The notes below the pieces were generated by a model that saw nothing but the letters and a program-made list of their open reading frames with translations, did no database searches and was not told the origin of the DNA. From positions 124,001 to 188,000 of the forward strand of contig JAFIFE010000014.1 of NCBI GenBank assembly GCA_020832185.1: DNA of 64,000 nucleotides, read 5' to 3'. Below are positions 36,965-45,209 of the stretch, piece after piece (positions within the stretch are counted from its first letter, which is position 1; each line of letters begins with the position of its first letter). The position numbers were made by a program, and so were the translations under genes. Origin of the DNA: Alkalibacterium sp. Lineage in GTDB: Bacteria; Bacillota; Bacilli; Lactobacillales; Carnobacteriaceae_A.

Positions 36965-37131
36965 TGTTCTCTACTCCTTTATTGATTAGATAGATTTTAT
37001 TCTATTACTTTGATTAATCTATTATTAAAATATCATTTGAACACAAGAATAATTGTATCGCATTCAGACCGTAATTTCCATGTTTTTTAAAATAAATTAC
37101 AGAGAAGCGTCATTTATTACAAAGAGAACTA

Positions 37132-38133
37132 TCATTCTTGTGCTTCAAAATGATGAATCAAATCATCTAGCAAATTAGACTCTAACATCCCTCTAATTTG
37201 TTTGATGGTATGAAAAACAGGTTCTTCCGTTGCCGATCCATGTGTTTTGATCACAGGTGCTTTTAGTCCATATAGAACTGCTCCCCCATATTTAGAATAG
37301 TCCAGCAGGTTTTTGACTTCACTCAAGCTATCCTTTAATAGTAAGCCACCGATTTTAGCTTTGAATCCATTATCCATTATCGCGCTTTTGATTACGCCCA
37401 TGAGGGACAAAGCAGTTCCTTCAATCGTTTTTAACACGGCATTTCCAGTAAATCCGTCGGTTACTACAACATCTGCTACCCCATTAAGCAAATCTCTGGA
37501 CTCCACATTTCCAATAAAATCGATTGCCTGATTCTCTTTCAGTAATTTATAAGCAGCTTTAGATAATTCGCTTCCTTTGTTTTCCTCTGTTCCGTTGTTT
37601 AAAAGACCGACTGTCGGTTTGGCTACACCATGCACATGCGTGGAGTAGTATGAGCCGAGTGTCGCATACTGATCAATATTCAGTGGTTTAGAATCTGAAT
37701 TTGCTCCCACATCGATCATGTTGAATACAGACCGTTCTTCTGAAAGAGCAGGGAAAGTAGCCAGTAGGCCTGGTCGGTCGATCCCTTTCATCCTCCCAAT
37801 AATCAGTGTCCCTGCTGCAAGTAATGCACCCGTATTCCCTGCTGAGAATAATGCATGATTTTCTCCATTTTTCACTGAATAGGCAGCTTTGACCATAGAC
37901 GATTCTTTTTTCCTTCTAATCGATTTAACAGGGTCGTCATCACTTTTAATTGTTTCTTCAGCATGAACGATTTCGATATTATCATACGATTCTTTTAGTT
38001 CAGCCCTGATTTCATCTTCTTTTCCGTACAATACAAGTGTGACATCTTTAAATTCTTTCGCTGCTTTGATACAGCCTTTGATTATTTCTTTAGGTGCGTT
38101 GTCCCCACCCATTGCGTCAACTGCGATTCTCAC
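37132..38133 (-). CDS. plsX: Phosphate acyltransferase PlsX
   Basis: Converts acyl-ACP and phosphate to acyl-phosphate, the acyl donor for PlsY in phosphatidic acid synthesis. N-terminus MRIAVDAMGGDNAPKEIIKG, central SAGNTGALLAAGTLIIGRMKGIDRPG and C-terminal YSKYGGAVLYGLKAPVIKTHGS are diagnostic. 333 residues, normal. Start GTG with AGGAGG. The fapR gene that precedes plsX in Bacillus is absent; recG is directly upstream, 21 bases away. Confidence 0.96.
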   Translation of the reverse strand: MRIAVDAMGGDNAPKEIIKGCIKAAKEFKDVTLVLYGKEDEIRAELKESYDNIEIVHAEETIKSDDDPVKSIRRKKESSMVKAAYSVKNGENHALFSAGNTGALLAAGTLIIGRMKGIDRPGLLATFPALSEERSVFNMIDVGANSDSKPLNIDQYATLGSYYSTHVHGVAKPTVGLLNNGTEENKGSELSKAAYKLLKENQAIDFIGNVESRDLLNGVADVVVTDGFTGNAVLKTIEGTALSLMGVIKSAIMDNGFKAKIGGLLLKDSLSEVKNLLDYSKYGGAVLYGLKAPVIKTHGSATEEPVFHTIKQIRGMLESNLLDDLIHHFEAQE

Positions 38134-38154
38134 TCTTTATTCCTCCTGATTCTT

Positions 38155-40197
38155 TTAATCTAGTATAGGTTGCTGATCGATTTTGATCCCAATTTCTTGT
38201 CTCAGTTTAGTGTAGTCGTTATCTTCATAAAATTGTGTCTTATTCATCAGAAGAATCGCCTGTACTCTAGCTTCTTCCAGAATGTCTGAATCTTCTACTA
38301 AATCCGCTATTTTGAATTCAGGAATACCGGACTGCTTAAATCCAAACATGTCTCCAGCGCCTCTCATTTCCAGATCCTTTTCACTCAAGACAAATCCATC
38401 AGTGGTTTCAGTTACGATTTTCATTCGTTCTACCCCTTTTTCGCCTTTCGGATCAGCAATCAGAATACAAAATGACTCTTCAGATCCCCGTCCGACTCGC
38501 CCTCTCAACTGGTGCAGCTGTGCCAGTCCAAACCGATCTGCATCATGAATGATCATCAGAGTCGAATTGGGGACATTGACTCCCACTTCAATAACGGTTG
38601 TCGATACAAGCACGTGCAGTTTATTGTCCTGAAATCTAGACATAACGTCTTCTTTTTCTGCAGGGGGCATCTTTCCATGCAGCAGGCCAACTTTAACGTG
38701 TGGCCCAAGCGCTGACTGATAAGTGGCATGAAGCTCGGTCACATTTTCAAGATCCATGGTTTCAGATTCTTCGATTAATGGGCTGATAACGTAAACCTGA
38801 TGCTTTTTAGCCAACTCTTTTTTCACAAAACTCATCAAACGCTCAAAGTGTTTCGGTCTGATCCAGTAGGTAGAAATGGCTTTCCTCCCTTTTGGCATTT
38901 CATCGATAATCGAAACGTCCATTTCGCCAAAAGCCGTAATGGAAAGTGTACGCGGAATAGGTGTAGCTGTCATAAACAGGACGTCCGGATTTACTCCCTT
39001 CTCTCTCAAGGCTTTTCTCTGGTTGACTCCGAATCTGTGCTGTTCATCCGTGATTACCAGAGATAGAGAGTGGTAGTTTACGCCTTCTTGTATCAAAGCA
39101 TGCGTCCCGACAATACAGTCGATTTCCCCTTTTTCAAGGTCCATCAAGATCTGATCTTTCTCTTTCTTTTTAGTGGAGCCAGTCAGTAAGGCGACCGTCA
39201 CATCCATCTGCTCAAACATTTCATCTAATGATTCTTTATGCTGCGTAGCTAATATCTCAGTAGGTGCCATGAAGGCCGTCTGTTTCCCATCTGTTTTCGC
39301 GGCTAATATGGCTGCTGCTGCCACTACCGTTTTACCGCTCCCGACATCGCCTTGTATCAGACGAAACATTTGGCCTGGTGATTTCAGATCCTTACAGACC
39401 TCATTGACCACTCTCTTTTGAGCATCTGTCAATTCATAGGGTAATGTGGTGAAAAATTCTTTTAATTTCATTACATCATAGTCTAGACTACTTCCCAGCT
39501 GTGAGTTTTTCAGCTGTTTTTTCCTCCACCCCAGTTTGAGCTGATAATAGAAGAACTCTCTAAATATAACAGAATACCGTGCTTTTTCTGTGAATTCCTC
39601 GTTTTCGGGAAAATGCATTTGGTAGATAGTATCCGCCATTGGCAGTAAGTTATACTCGTTTAATAAAGCATCAGGGAGAGTATCTACAATTAAATCATGG
39701 TAGGCCCCCCATGCCTGCTTAATTAGATTTAATAATGTTGACTGTCTAATTTTCTTCGTTGTGTGATAAATGGCTTCGGAATTCTGATTGTCTCCGCTGA
39801 CAGACAGTAATTTCATCCCATTGAGTTGTTTCCTGTTAATATCCCATTTCCCAAATACTTTCAATTCCTTACCTGCCTGTATCTGTTTTTGAAGGAAAGG
39901 CTGATTGAAAAAAGTGACAGTTACAATGACATGATCACAGTTGATTCTAAATGTCAGTCGATTTCTCTTACGACCAAAATGAGATACCACTCCATCTGAA
40001 ATAGCTACCCCTTCCAGAACTACTTTTTCATTATCTTCTATTTCATCTATCGCCTTAACCGTGAGATCCTCATATCGGAATGGGTAGTGTGTCAAGAGAT
40101 CCTCGATTGTGACTATTCCCAGTTCATTGAGTGCTTCTACTCTTTTAGCTCCTACACCCGATAGGACGGAGACAGGGTCTTGAATCGTTTTAGTCAC
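38155..40197 (-). CDS. recG: ATP-dependent DNA helicase RecG
   Basis: Branch-migrates and regresses stalled replication forks. An N-terminal wedge/OB domain (about 50-150) is followed by superfamily 2 helicase motifs: Walker A RLIQGDVGSGKTVVAAAAIL, DEQH box VITDEQHRFG, TATPIPRTL, GRVGRG in motif VI and the C-terminal TRG-type segment DLEMRGAGDMFGFKQSG. I chose the GTG at 40197, with GGAG 7 bases upstream (680 residues); a longer frame to 40239 would start inside a terminator hairpin. plsX follows. Confidence 0.95.
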   Translation of the reverse strand: MTKTIQDPVSVLSGVGAKRVEALNELGIVTIEDLLTHYPFRYEDLTVKAIDEIEDNEKVVLEGVAISDGVVSHFGRKRNRLTFRINCDHVIVTVTFFNQPFLQKQIQAGKELKVFGKWDINRKQLNGMKLLSVSGDNQNSEAIYHTTKKIRQSTLLNLIKQAWGAYHDLIVDTLPDALLNEYNLLPMADTIYQMHFPENEEFTEKARYSVIFREFFYYQLKLGWRKKQLKNSQLGSSLDYDVMKLKEFFTTLPYELTDAQKRVVNEVCKDLKSPGQMFRLIQGDVGSGKTVVAAAAILAAKTDGKQTAFMAPTEILATQHKESLDEMFEQMDVTVALLTGSTKKKEKDQILMDLEKGEIDCIVGTHALIQEGVNYHSLSLVITDEQHRFGVNQRKALREKGVNPDVLFMTATPIPRTLSITAFGEMDVSIIDEMPKGRKAISTYWIRPKHFERLMSFVKKELAKKHQVYVISPLIEESETMDLENVTELHATYQSALGPHVKVGLLHGKMPPAEKEDVMSRFQDNKLHVLVSTTVIEVGVNVPNSTLMIIHDADRFGLAQLHQLRGRVGRGSEESFCILIADPKGEKGVERMKIVTETTDGFVLSEKDLEMRGAGDMFGFKQSGIPEFKIADLVEDSDILEEARVQAILLMNKTQFYEDNDYTKLRQEIGIKIDQQPILD

Positions 40198-40214
40198 TGT
40201 CTCTCTCCTCTCTA

Positions 40215-40268
40215 TAAAAAATAGGAATAGAGGAAACAACAGAATAACAAGTCGTTTCTTCTATTCCT
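40215..40268 (-). terminator. Terminator after fakA, immediately before recG
   Basis: A 15-bp stem with one G-T pair (40223-40237 with 40254-40268), 16-nt loop, followed on the minus strand by ATTTTTTATA. It ends only 13 bases before the recG ribosome binding site, with no obvious promoter between, so recG-plsX expression may depend on read-through. Confidence 0.85.
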
Positions 40269-40279
40269 CTAAATAAACC

Positions 40280-41953
40280 TTATTCCACAGATATTAGATA
40301 TGGATAAACCGGCTGATCGCCTGCATGAATTTCAACTTCAATGTCAGAGTAATTCTCTTCAATAAATGCCGCTATTTTCTCGGCTTCTTCTTTTGAACCT
40401 TCTTCACCGATCAGCAATGTAACGATCTCACTCTCATCGTCAATCATTTGTCTAATCGTTTCAATGGTCACATTATACATGTCTGATTCGGTTACTTTGA
40501 TTTTACCATCGATCAAGCCCATGTAATCGTCTTTTCGGATCGACAACCCATTGATTTCAGTATCTCTCACGGCGAATGTCACTTGTCCTGATTTTACCAA
40601 ATCAAGTTCGTCTGTCATAGCCGATTTGTTGGCTTCAAGATCCAATGCGGAATTGTACCCTAGCATAGCTGTTAAGCCTTGCTGAATGGTTTTAGTTTCA
40701 ATTACTGCAGCGTTCGCTTCAATAACTTCAGCAGCCTGTTCTGCAGCCATAAAGATGTTTTTATTGTTGGGTAGAATAATATAGTTCTCAGCTGGAACAC
40801 TTTCCATTGCTTTAACAATATCTTCCGTACTAGGATTCATGGTCTGTCCGCCTTGAAGGACACAATCAACGCCTAGGCTTTCAAATAATACTTTCAATCC
40901 TTCGCCTGGCGCAATTGCGACAACTGCGAACTCTTTTTTCTCTCTTGGCGCGCTTGAAGCAGATGATAATTCGGAATGCTGTTCTCTCATATTATCCACT
41001 TTTATCTTCATAAGAGATCCGAATTTCTGTCCATAGTTCATGACATCTCCAGGTTTCTCAGTATGGACATGCACTTTAATGATTTCATCGTCAGCGACGA
41101 CCAGCAGTGAATCCCCTAGTTTGTCCAGGTAATTACGGAAGTCCTCATAATTGAATTCTTCTTCAACTGTTTCGCCTTCTCCAATGTGCACCATAATTTC
41201 AGTACAGTAACCAAATGTAATGTCTTCACTGGAAACATGTTCGTGTACGCCACTACGGTGATGCTCAGCACGCACTAACTCAGCGAGCTCATGCTCTTCC
41301 TCTACAAGCTCTTCTCCTGTTAAAGCAGACAGAAACCCTTCATAGATGTAAACTAACCCTTGACCCCCACTATCTACTACGCCTACTTCTTTAAGTATAG
41401 GTAACAAATCTGGTGTCTTTTTAAGTGATTTCTTCGCTGCACTTAAGACTGTCTGCATAACTTCAATAACATCATCGGTACTTTCAGCCTTTTTAATTCC
41501 TGCTTTTGCTGATTGTCTGGCCACAGTCAGGATCGTTCCTTCAACCGGCTTCATTACAGCATTGTAGGCAGAATCCACTCCACCTTGAAATGCCTCAGCA
41601 AGTTCCTGTGCATTTACTTCATCTTTTCCTTCGATCACTTTTGCAAACCCTCGGAAAAGTTGAGATAGAATAACTCCAGAATTTCCACGGGCACCCATAA
41701 GCAAGCCTTTCGCTAAGGCCTGAGCAGTTTCTCCCATTAGTTCACTCGTTGAGTCTTTAACCGAGTTAACACCGCTGGTAAATGAAAGATTCATATTAGT
41801 ACCTGTATCTCCATCAGGTACCGGGAATACATTTAATGAGTTGACATATTCTGTTTGTTCATCCAGACGTTTTCTACCCAAAATCACCATATCTTTAAAC
41901 TTTTTTGTTTTTAAACTCTTAACATCCACTTTTTCAAATTCCTCCTTTGTCAC
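40280..41953 (-). CDS. fakA: Fatty acid kinase catalytic subunit FakA (YloV, DAK2 family)
   Basis: 557 residues. The N-terminal DAK2/DhaL-type ATP-binding domain (1 to about 205) has FPVPDGDTGTNM with the metal-binding Asp residues (47-54) and MGARGNSGVILSQLFRG. The middle and C-terminal domains (SDPLLPILK-like VVDSGGQGLVYIYEGF and NKNIFMAAEQAAEV) match FakA/YloV. With a FakB fatty-acid-binding protein (not here) it makes acyl-phosphate from exogenous fatty acids, feeding PlsX and PlsY. Start GTG with AGGA upstream. Follows asp23 by 21 bases (yloU-yloV pair). Confidence 0.93.
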   Translation of the reverse strand: MTKEEFEKVDVKSLKTKKFKDMVILGRKRLDEQTEYVNSLNVFPVPDGDTGTNMNLSFTSGVNSVKDSTSELMGETAQALAKGLLMGARGNSGVILSQLFRGFAKVIEGKDEVNAQELAEAFQGGVDSAYNAVMKPVEGTILTVARQSAKAGIKKAESTDDVIEVMQTVLSAAKKSLKKTPDLLPILKEVGVVDSGGQGLVYIYEGFLSALTGEELVEEEHELAELVRAEHHRSGVHEHVSSEDITFGYCTEIMVHIGEGETVEEEFNYEDFRNYLDKLGDSLLVVADDEIIKVHVHTEKPGDVMNYGQKFGSLMKIKVDNMREQHSELSSASSAPREKKEFAVVAIAPGEGLKVLFESLGVDCVLQGGQTMNPSTEDIVKAMESVPAENYIILPNNKNIFMAAEQAAEVIEANAAVIETKTIQQGLTAMLGYNSALDLEANKSAMTDELDLVKSGQVTFAVRDTEINGLSIRKDDYMGLIDGKIKVTESDMYNVTIETIRQMIDDESEIVTLLIGEEGSKEEAEKIAAFIEENYSDIEVEIHAGDQPVYPYLISVE

Positions 41954-41974
41954 GGTTAATCCTGTGACTTTGGC

Positions 41975-42340
41975 TTAAATATCGTTTTGTACTCTAACGC
42001 CTTGAACAAATACATTGACAGAACTGGTAACAATACCCAGGTCATGTTCCAACTGATACCTTACACGTTCTTGAACATTTTTAGATACTTCAGTTATTTT
42101 AGTGCCATAGCTGACGACGATATACACATCGACTGCAATGTTGTCTTCTTCCTGTCGAACAACAACACCTCTGGAATAATTATCTCTATTGAGAATCTCA
42201 TTAATTCCATCTCTCACGTGTTTGCGGCTGGCCATCCCAACGATTCCAAATATTTCTGTCGTTGCTCCACCTACCACAGTAGATATGACGTCGCTAGACA
42301 TTTCTATCATTCCAAATTCATTATTCATTTGTACACTCAT
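41975..42340 (-). CDS. Asp23/Gls24 family envelope stress protein (YloU type)
   Basis: 121 residues, one DUF322 domain (IEMSSDVISTVVGGATTEIFGIVGMAS ... RGVVVRQEEDNIAVDVYIVVSYGTKI). Members are small alkaline-shock or envelope-associated proteins. This copy sits directly before fakA, as yloU-yloV in Bacillus, so a role linked to fatty-acid kinase is possible, though its function is unknown. AAGGGG before the ATG. The 386-base gap to rpmB on the other side is described under the leader hairpin. Confidence 0.88.
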   Translation of the reverse strand: MSVQMNNEFGMIEMSSDVISTVVGGATTEIFGIVGMASRKHVRDGINEILNRDNYSRGVVVRQEEDNIAVDVYIVVSYGTKITEVSKNVQERVRYQLEHDLGIVTSSVNVFVQGVRVQNDI

Positions 42341-42430
42341 CCTTTTTCCCCTTTCTTATACCATATATACAGAGTTTTTAAGAGGTATCTCTTTGATATT
42401 CAAACATATTTTAGCATATCGAGACACATA

Positions 42431-42474
42431 AAAAAAGACAAGGTGATTCAGAGCTTGCCTCTCCAGGTGACCTT
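42431..42474 (-). promoter_or_regulatory. Terminator-like hairpin in the leader of asp23-fakA
   Basis: On the minus strand AAGGT/ACCTT (42470-42474 with 42440-42444) encloses an inner AGAG-GCAAG-CTCT hairpin and is followed by a run of seven T (42431-42437). It lies 91 bases upstream of the asp23 start and downstream of a TATACT (42502-42507). With no gene ending upstream on this strand, it would act as an attenuator in the asp23-fakA leader. The rest of 42341-42640 is AT-rich and carries only a loose dyad at 42577-42601. Confidence 0.5.
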
Positions 42475-42642
42475 AAGTAATGATAAAACATTCTATAGTA
42501 TAGTATACACTGTTCTGACGACTATTTGTAGAATTATTCTTCTAACCCTATGCATTCCTTATTTTTATTCGCTTTGTTTACAGTCAAACTGGCTGTATAA
42601 ACACAGTGTAAAGTAAAAGTCCTTGAAACTCTCAAAAAAAAC

Positions 42643-42671
42643 TTGCTTCATGTCCTTAAATATGATACTTT
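42643..42671 (+). promoter_or_regulatory. Likely promoter of rpmB
   Basis: TTGCTT (42643-42648) and TACTTT (42666-42671) with a 17-base spacer, 56 bases upstream of the rpmB ATG. Moderate match. Confidence 0.5.
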
Positions 42672-42726
42672 ATATAAGTATGAGTTAGCTTTGAACTATA
42701 GAGCTAAGCACGAAGGAGGAGAAAAA

Positions 42727-42915
42727 ATGGCTAAAGAATGTTTTGTAACTGGACGTAAAGCTAGAAGCGGAAATAATCGCTCTCACGCTAATAACAAATC
42801 TAAACGTACCTTCAGTGCGAATTTACAAAAAGTTCGTATTATGGTTGATGGTAAACCTAAAAAAGTTTGGGTTTCAGCTCGCGCTTTGAAATCAGGTAAA
42901 GTTGAACGCGTTTAA
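42727..42915 (+). CDS. rpmB: 50S ribosomal protein L28
   Basis: 62 residues, [24 protein letters not shown] at the N-terminus and [18 protein letters not shown] at the end, diagnostic of bacterial L28. The true ATG is at 42727, after AAGGAGGAG; an in-frame upstream ATG at 42643 would add 28 residues not in the family. The N-terminal single Cys of CFVTG is kept but there are no CxxC pairs, so this is the zinc-free form. It is divergent from asp23, as in Bacillus. Confidence 0.97.
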   Translation: MAKECFVTGRKARSGNNRSHANNKSKRTFSANLQKVRIMVDGKPKKVWVSARALKSGKVERV

Positions 42916-42925
42916 ACGAAAAACA

Positions 42926-42976
42926 ATAAAAGAACGGTAAGGTCTGGATGTAATAATCTGACCCCCGTTCTTTTTT
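42926..42976. terminator. Bidirectional terminator between rpmB and thiN
   Basis: AGAACGG (42931-42937) pairs with CCGTTCT (42965-42971), extended inward by GGTC/GACC, and is flanked by an A-run before and TTTTTT after. It serves both the plus-strand rpmB and the minus-strand prpC...thiN series. Confidence 0.8.
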
Positions 42977-42979
42977 AGT

Positions 42980-43624
42980 TTATTTGATACTTTGTATGAC
43001 AGCTAACAGTCCCTCATCAAATGAGAACACACACGTCTTCTCTGTTATCTCATTACTGACTAGTGTAACGGGGTAATCCACATCCAAGTTTGTAACGGGA
43101 TATTTGGCCCCCTCGACGGTCAGTCCTTTCAATGGGGTCATCCCTATGAAAGCTAGGTAGTATTTCCCCTCATCTTTCTCAATCGAATACTTTCCCTGAG
43201 TATAAAAATGAATAGTATTGACTTTGTTTTTAAATATCAGTTTCTGAATGATTGGCTGAAATCTCGGCTGGTGCACTAAAAAAAGAAGATTTAACAAGTG
43301 GTCCATCCGTCCTCCAGACCAATTATACAAAATGATTTGTTCAGGCTGATAAAGGGCCTCTGCAAGCTCTAACGCAATTTCTGCATCCGTATCGTCCTTA
43401 TCAGCATTAAACTGTCTGAACTCAGTTGCCTCTTCCTTGATTCTCATTAATTCATCAGCAGTTACCGAATCAAAATCGCCAATTGCCACATCCAGTCGCT
43501 TTCTATTATTAAGTACCAGAAGGGCACCGTAATCGACTCCAATAACTTTATCCTCTGGGTGCCGGGTGAAAATCAGCCCGCTGTTTTCTGGTGACCCTAG
43601 AACAATATGAACTGTTTTGACCAC
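42980..43624 (-). CDS. thiN: Thiamine pyrophosphokinase
   Basis: Makes thiamine diphosphate from thiamine and ATP. 214 residues. The N-terminal half has VIGVDYGALLVLN and IGDFDSVTADEL, then FNADKDDTDAEIALELA, the metal and ATP-binding motif; the C-terminal half ends with a beta-strand region typical of the family. Start GTG, coupled to the rpe stop 2 bases upstream. Last gene of the prpC-prkC-rsgA-rpe-thiN series, as in Bacillus. Confidence 0.93.
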   Translation of the reverse strand: MVKTVHIVLGSPENSGLIFTRHPEDKVIGVDYGALLVLNNRKRLDVAIGDFDSVTADELMRIKEEATEFRQFNADKDDTDAEIALELAEALYQPEQIILYNWSGGRMDHLLNLLFLVHQPRFQPIIQKLIFKNKVNTIHFYTQGKYSIEKDEGKYYLAFIGMTPLKGLTVEGAKYPVTNLDVDYPVTLVSNEITEKTCVFSFDEGLLAVIQSIK

Positions 43625-43626
43625 GT

Positions 43627-44277
43627 CTATTTCACCGCTTTTTTTAAGGACTGAATACGCTCATTTGCGTCCGGAGAATTGTATACATAAGACCCCGCAA
43701 CCAGTACTGTTGCTCCAGCTTCAGCACACGCTCTAGCAGTTTCAGCATTGATTCCTCCATCAACCTCTATTTCAAATGTCAGGTTCTGACTATTCTTTAA
43801 ATCGTTCAGACGTTCAATTTTTATCAGAGTTTCAGGGATGAACGACTGTCCCCCAAATCCAGGATTGACGGTCATGACTAGGACCATATCTACCATATTT
43901 AAAATATCTTCGATCATCAACACAGGGGTACCAGGATTGATCACAACGCCTGCTTTCACTCCATTTGACTTGATCATCTGTATTGCACGATGAATATGGC
44001 TTGTGCTTTCAGTATGAACAGATATAATGTCCGCACCCGCTTCTGCAAACTCTTCAATATATTTTTCGGGATCTTCCACCATTAGATGACAATCTATAGG
44101 CAAGTCTGTATGCGATCTGATATCACTGACGATTTTCGACCCAAAGGACAAATTAGGGACAAAGTGTCCATCCATAGTATCGACGTGAATCCAGTCTGCT
44201 CCCCCTTTTTCAACTTTTTCGATTTCTTTTTTCAATTCTGCAAAATCTGCACTCAATATTGAAGGAGCTATCTTCAT
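43627..44277 (-). CDS. rpe: Ribulose-phosphate 3-epimerase
   Basis: Interconverts ribulose-5- and xylulose-5-phosphate in the pentose phosphate pathway. 216-residue TIM barrel: KIAPSILSADFAEL, WIHVDTMDGHFVPNLSFG (metal His and Asp), DCHLMVEDP, MTVNPGFGGQSFIP, EVDGGINAETA (catalytic Asp). Starts 2 bases after the rsgA stop. Confidence 0.97.
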   Translation of the reverse strand: MKIAPSILSADFAELKKEIEKVEKGGADWIHVDTMDGHFVPNLSFGSKIVSDIRSHTDLPIDCHLMVEDPEKYIEEFAEAGADIISVHTESTSHIHRAIQMIKSNGVKAGVVINPGTPVLMIEDILNMVDMVLVMTVNPGFGGQSFIPETLIKIERLNDLKNSQNLTFEIEVDGGINAETARACAEAGATVLVAGSYVYNSPDANERIQSLKKAVK

Positions 44278-44279
44278 AG

Positions 44280-45194
44280 TTACTTTCCTTTCTTTTTACC
44301 ATAACGGGGTTTTCTATTTTGAATTTCTTCCAGTAATGATAAATAATTAGTATACCTGAATGGTGCAATCTTGTGTTCTTCCACAGCTTCTTTCACTGCA
44401 CAATCAGGTTCGTTCTGATGAATACACCCACTGAAGCGGCAGTGCTTGCCCATCTCCCATATTTCCGGAAAACAGGATGACAGATCCTCTACAGTCAGTT
44501 TATCGAATTGAATCGCACTGAATCCAGGGGTGTCTGCAATCAATCCACCTAATAGTGGAACAAGCTCTACATGTCTGGTTGTATGACGGCCACGACCTAA
44601 GGATTTAGATGTTTCCCCTATTTTAAGACCTAGATCAGGATCCAGCCTATTCAGCAGCGTTGATTTCCCTGCCCCAGATTGTCCCATAAACACAGCCAGT
44701 TTTTCTTCAACCAGTTCTCCAAACAAAGCATTTGTTTCTTCGGCAGATAACACAGTTTCCCGCTCAGGCATTATAACCTGATACCCTATTGCTCTATACT
44801 GTTCAGCGAGTTTAAAGACCTGTTCGTATTCTTGAGCTGTTGCGATATCCGTTTTGGTAATATATATAATCGGTTCGATATCGTACTGTTCAATTGAGAC
44901 AAGGTATCGATCAAGCAGTGAGGTCGAAAAGTCAGGATCAACTATAGACATGATCACAAATCCCACATCGACATTTGCAACAGTCGGCCTAGTTAACTCG
45001 TTCTTGCGTGGACTGATTTCTTCGAGAGTCCCCTCTTTTATCGAATCAAAGGTAAATTTAACTTTGTCCCCTACCAGTGGTGTTTCATTTCTTTTTCTGA
45101 AAATACCCCGAGGTCTTGTCTGATAGATTTCTTTCTCTTCTGTCTGGATATAATAAAACCCGCTCAGCGCTTTTATAATACGTCCTTCTTTCAA
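44280..45194 (-). CDS. rsgA: Small ribosomal subunit GTPase RsgA
   Basis: A circularly permuted GTPase that matures the 30S subunit. 304 residues: an N-terminal OB fold (1 to about 65), G4 TKTD, G1 MGQSGAGKSTLLN (about 175), G3 DTPGFS and the zinc knuckle HCRFSGCIHQNEPDC at about 255-270. The start is TTG with GGAGG 7 bases upstream. Located directly after prkC, as in most Bacilli. Confidence 0.96.
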   Translation of the reverse strand: MKEGRIIKALSGFYYIQTEEKEIYQTRPRGIFRKRNETPLVGDKVKFTFDSIKEGTLEEISPRKNELTRPTVANVDVGFVIMSIVDPDFSTSLLDRYLVSIEQYDIEPIIYITKTDIATAQEYEQVFKLAEQYRAIGYQVIMPERETVLSAEETNALFGELVEEKLAVFMGQSGAGKSTLLNRLDPDLGLKIGETSKSLGRGRHTTRHVELVPLLGGLIADTPGFSAIQFDKLTVEDLSSCFPEIWEMGKHCRFSGCIHQNEPDCAVKEAVEEHKIAPFRYTNYLSLLEEIQNRKPRYGKKKGK

Positions 45195-45209
45195 TCATCC
45201 GCCTCCTCT

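Noticed and set aside
41987-42616. A 209-codon open frame on the plus strand across asp23 and its leader
   Set aside because: It is the complement of asp23 plus AT-rich leader, the composition is rich in Ile, Tyr, Phe and Ser, and it has no binding site or known motif. asp23 on the other strand is clear.
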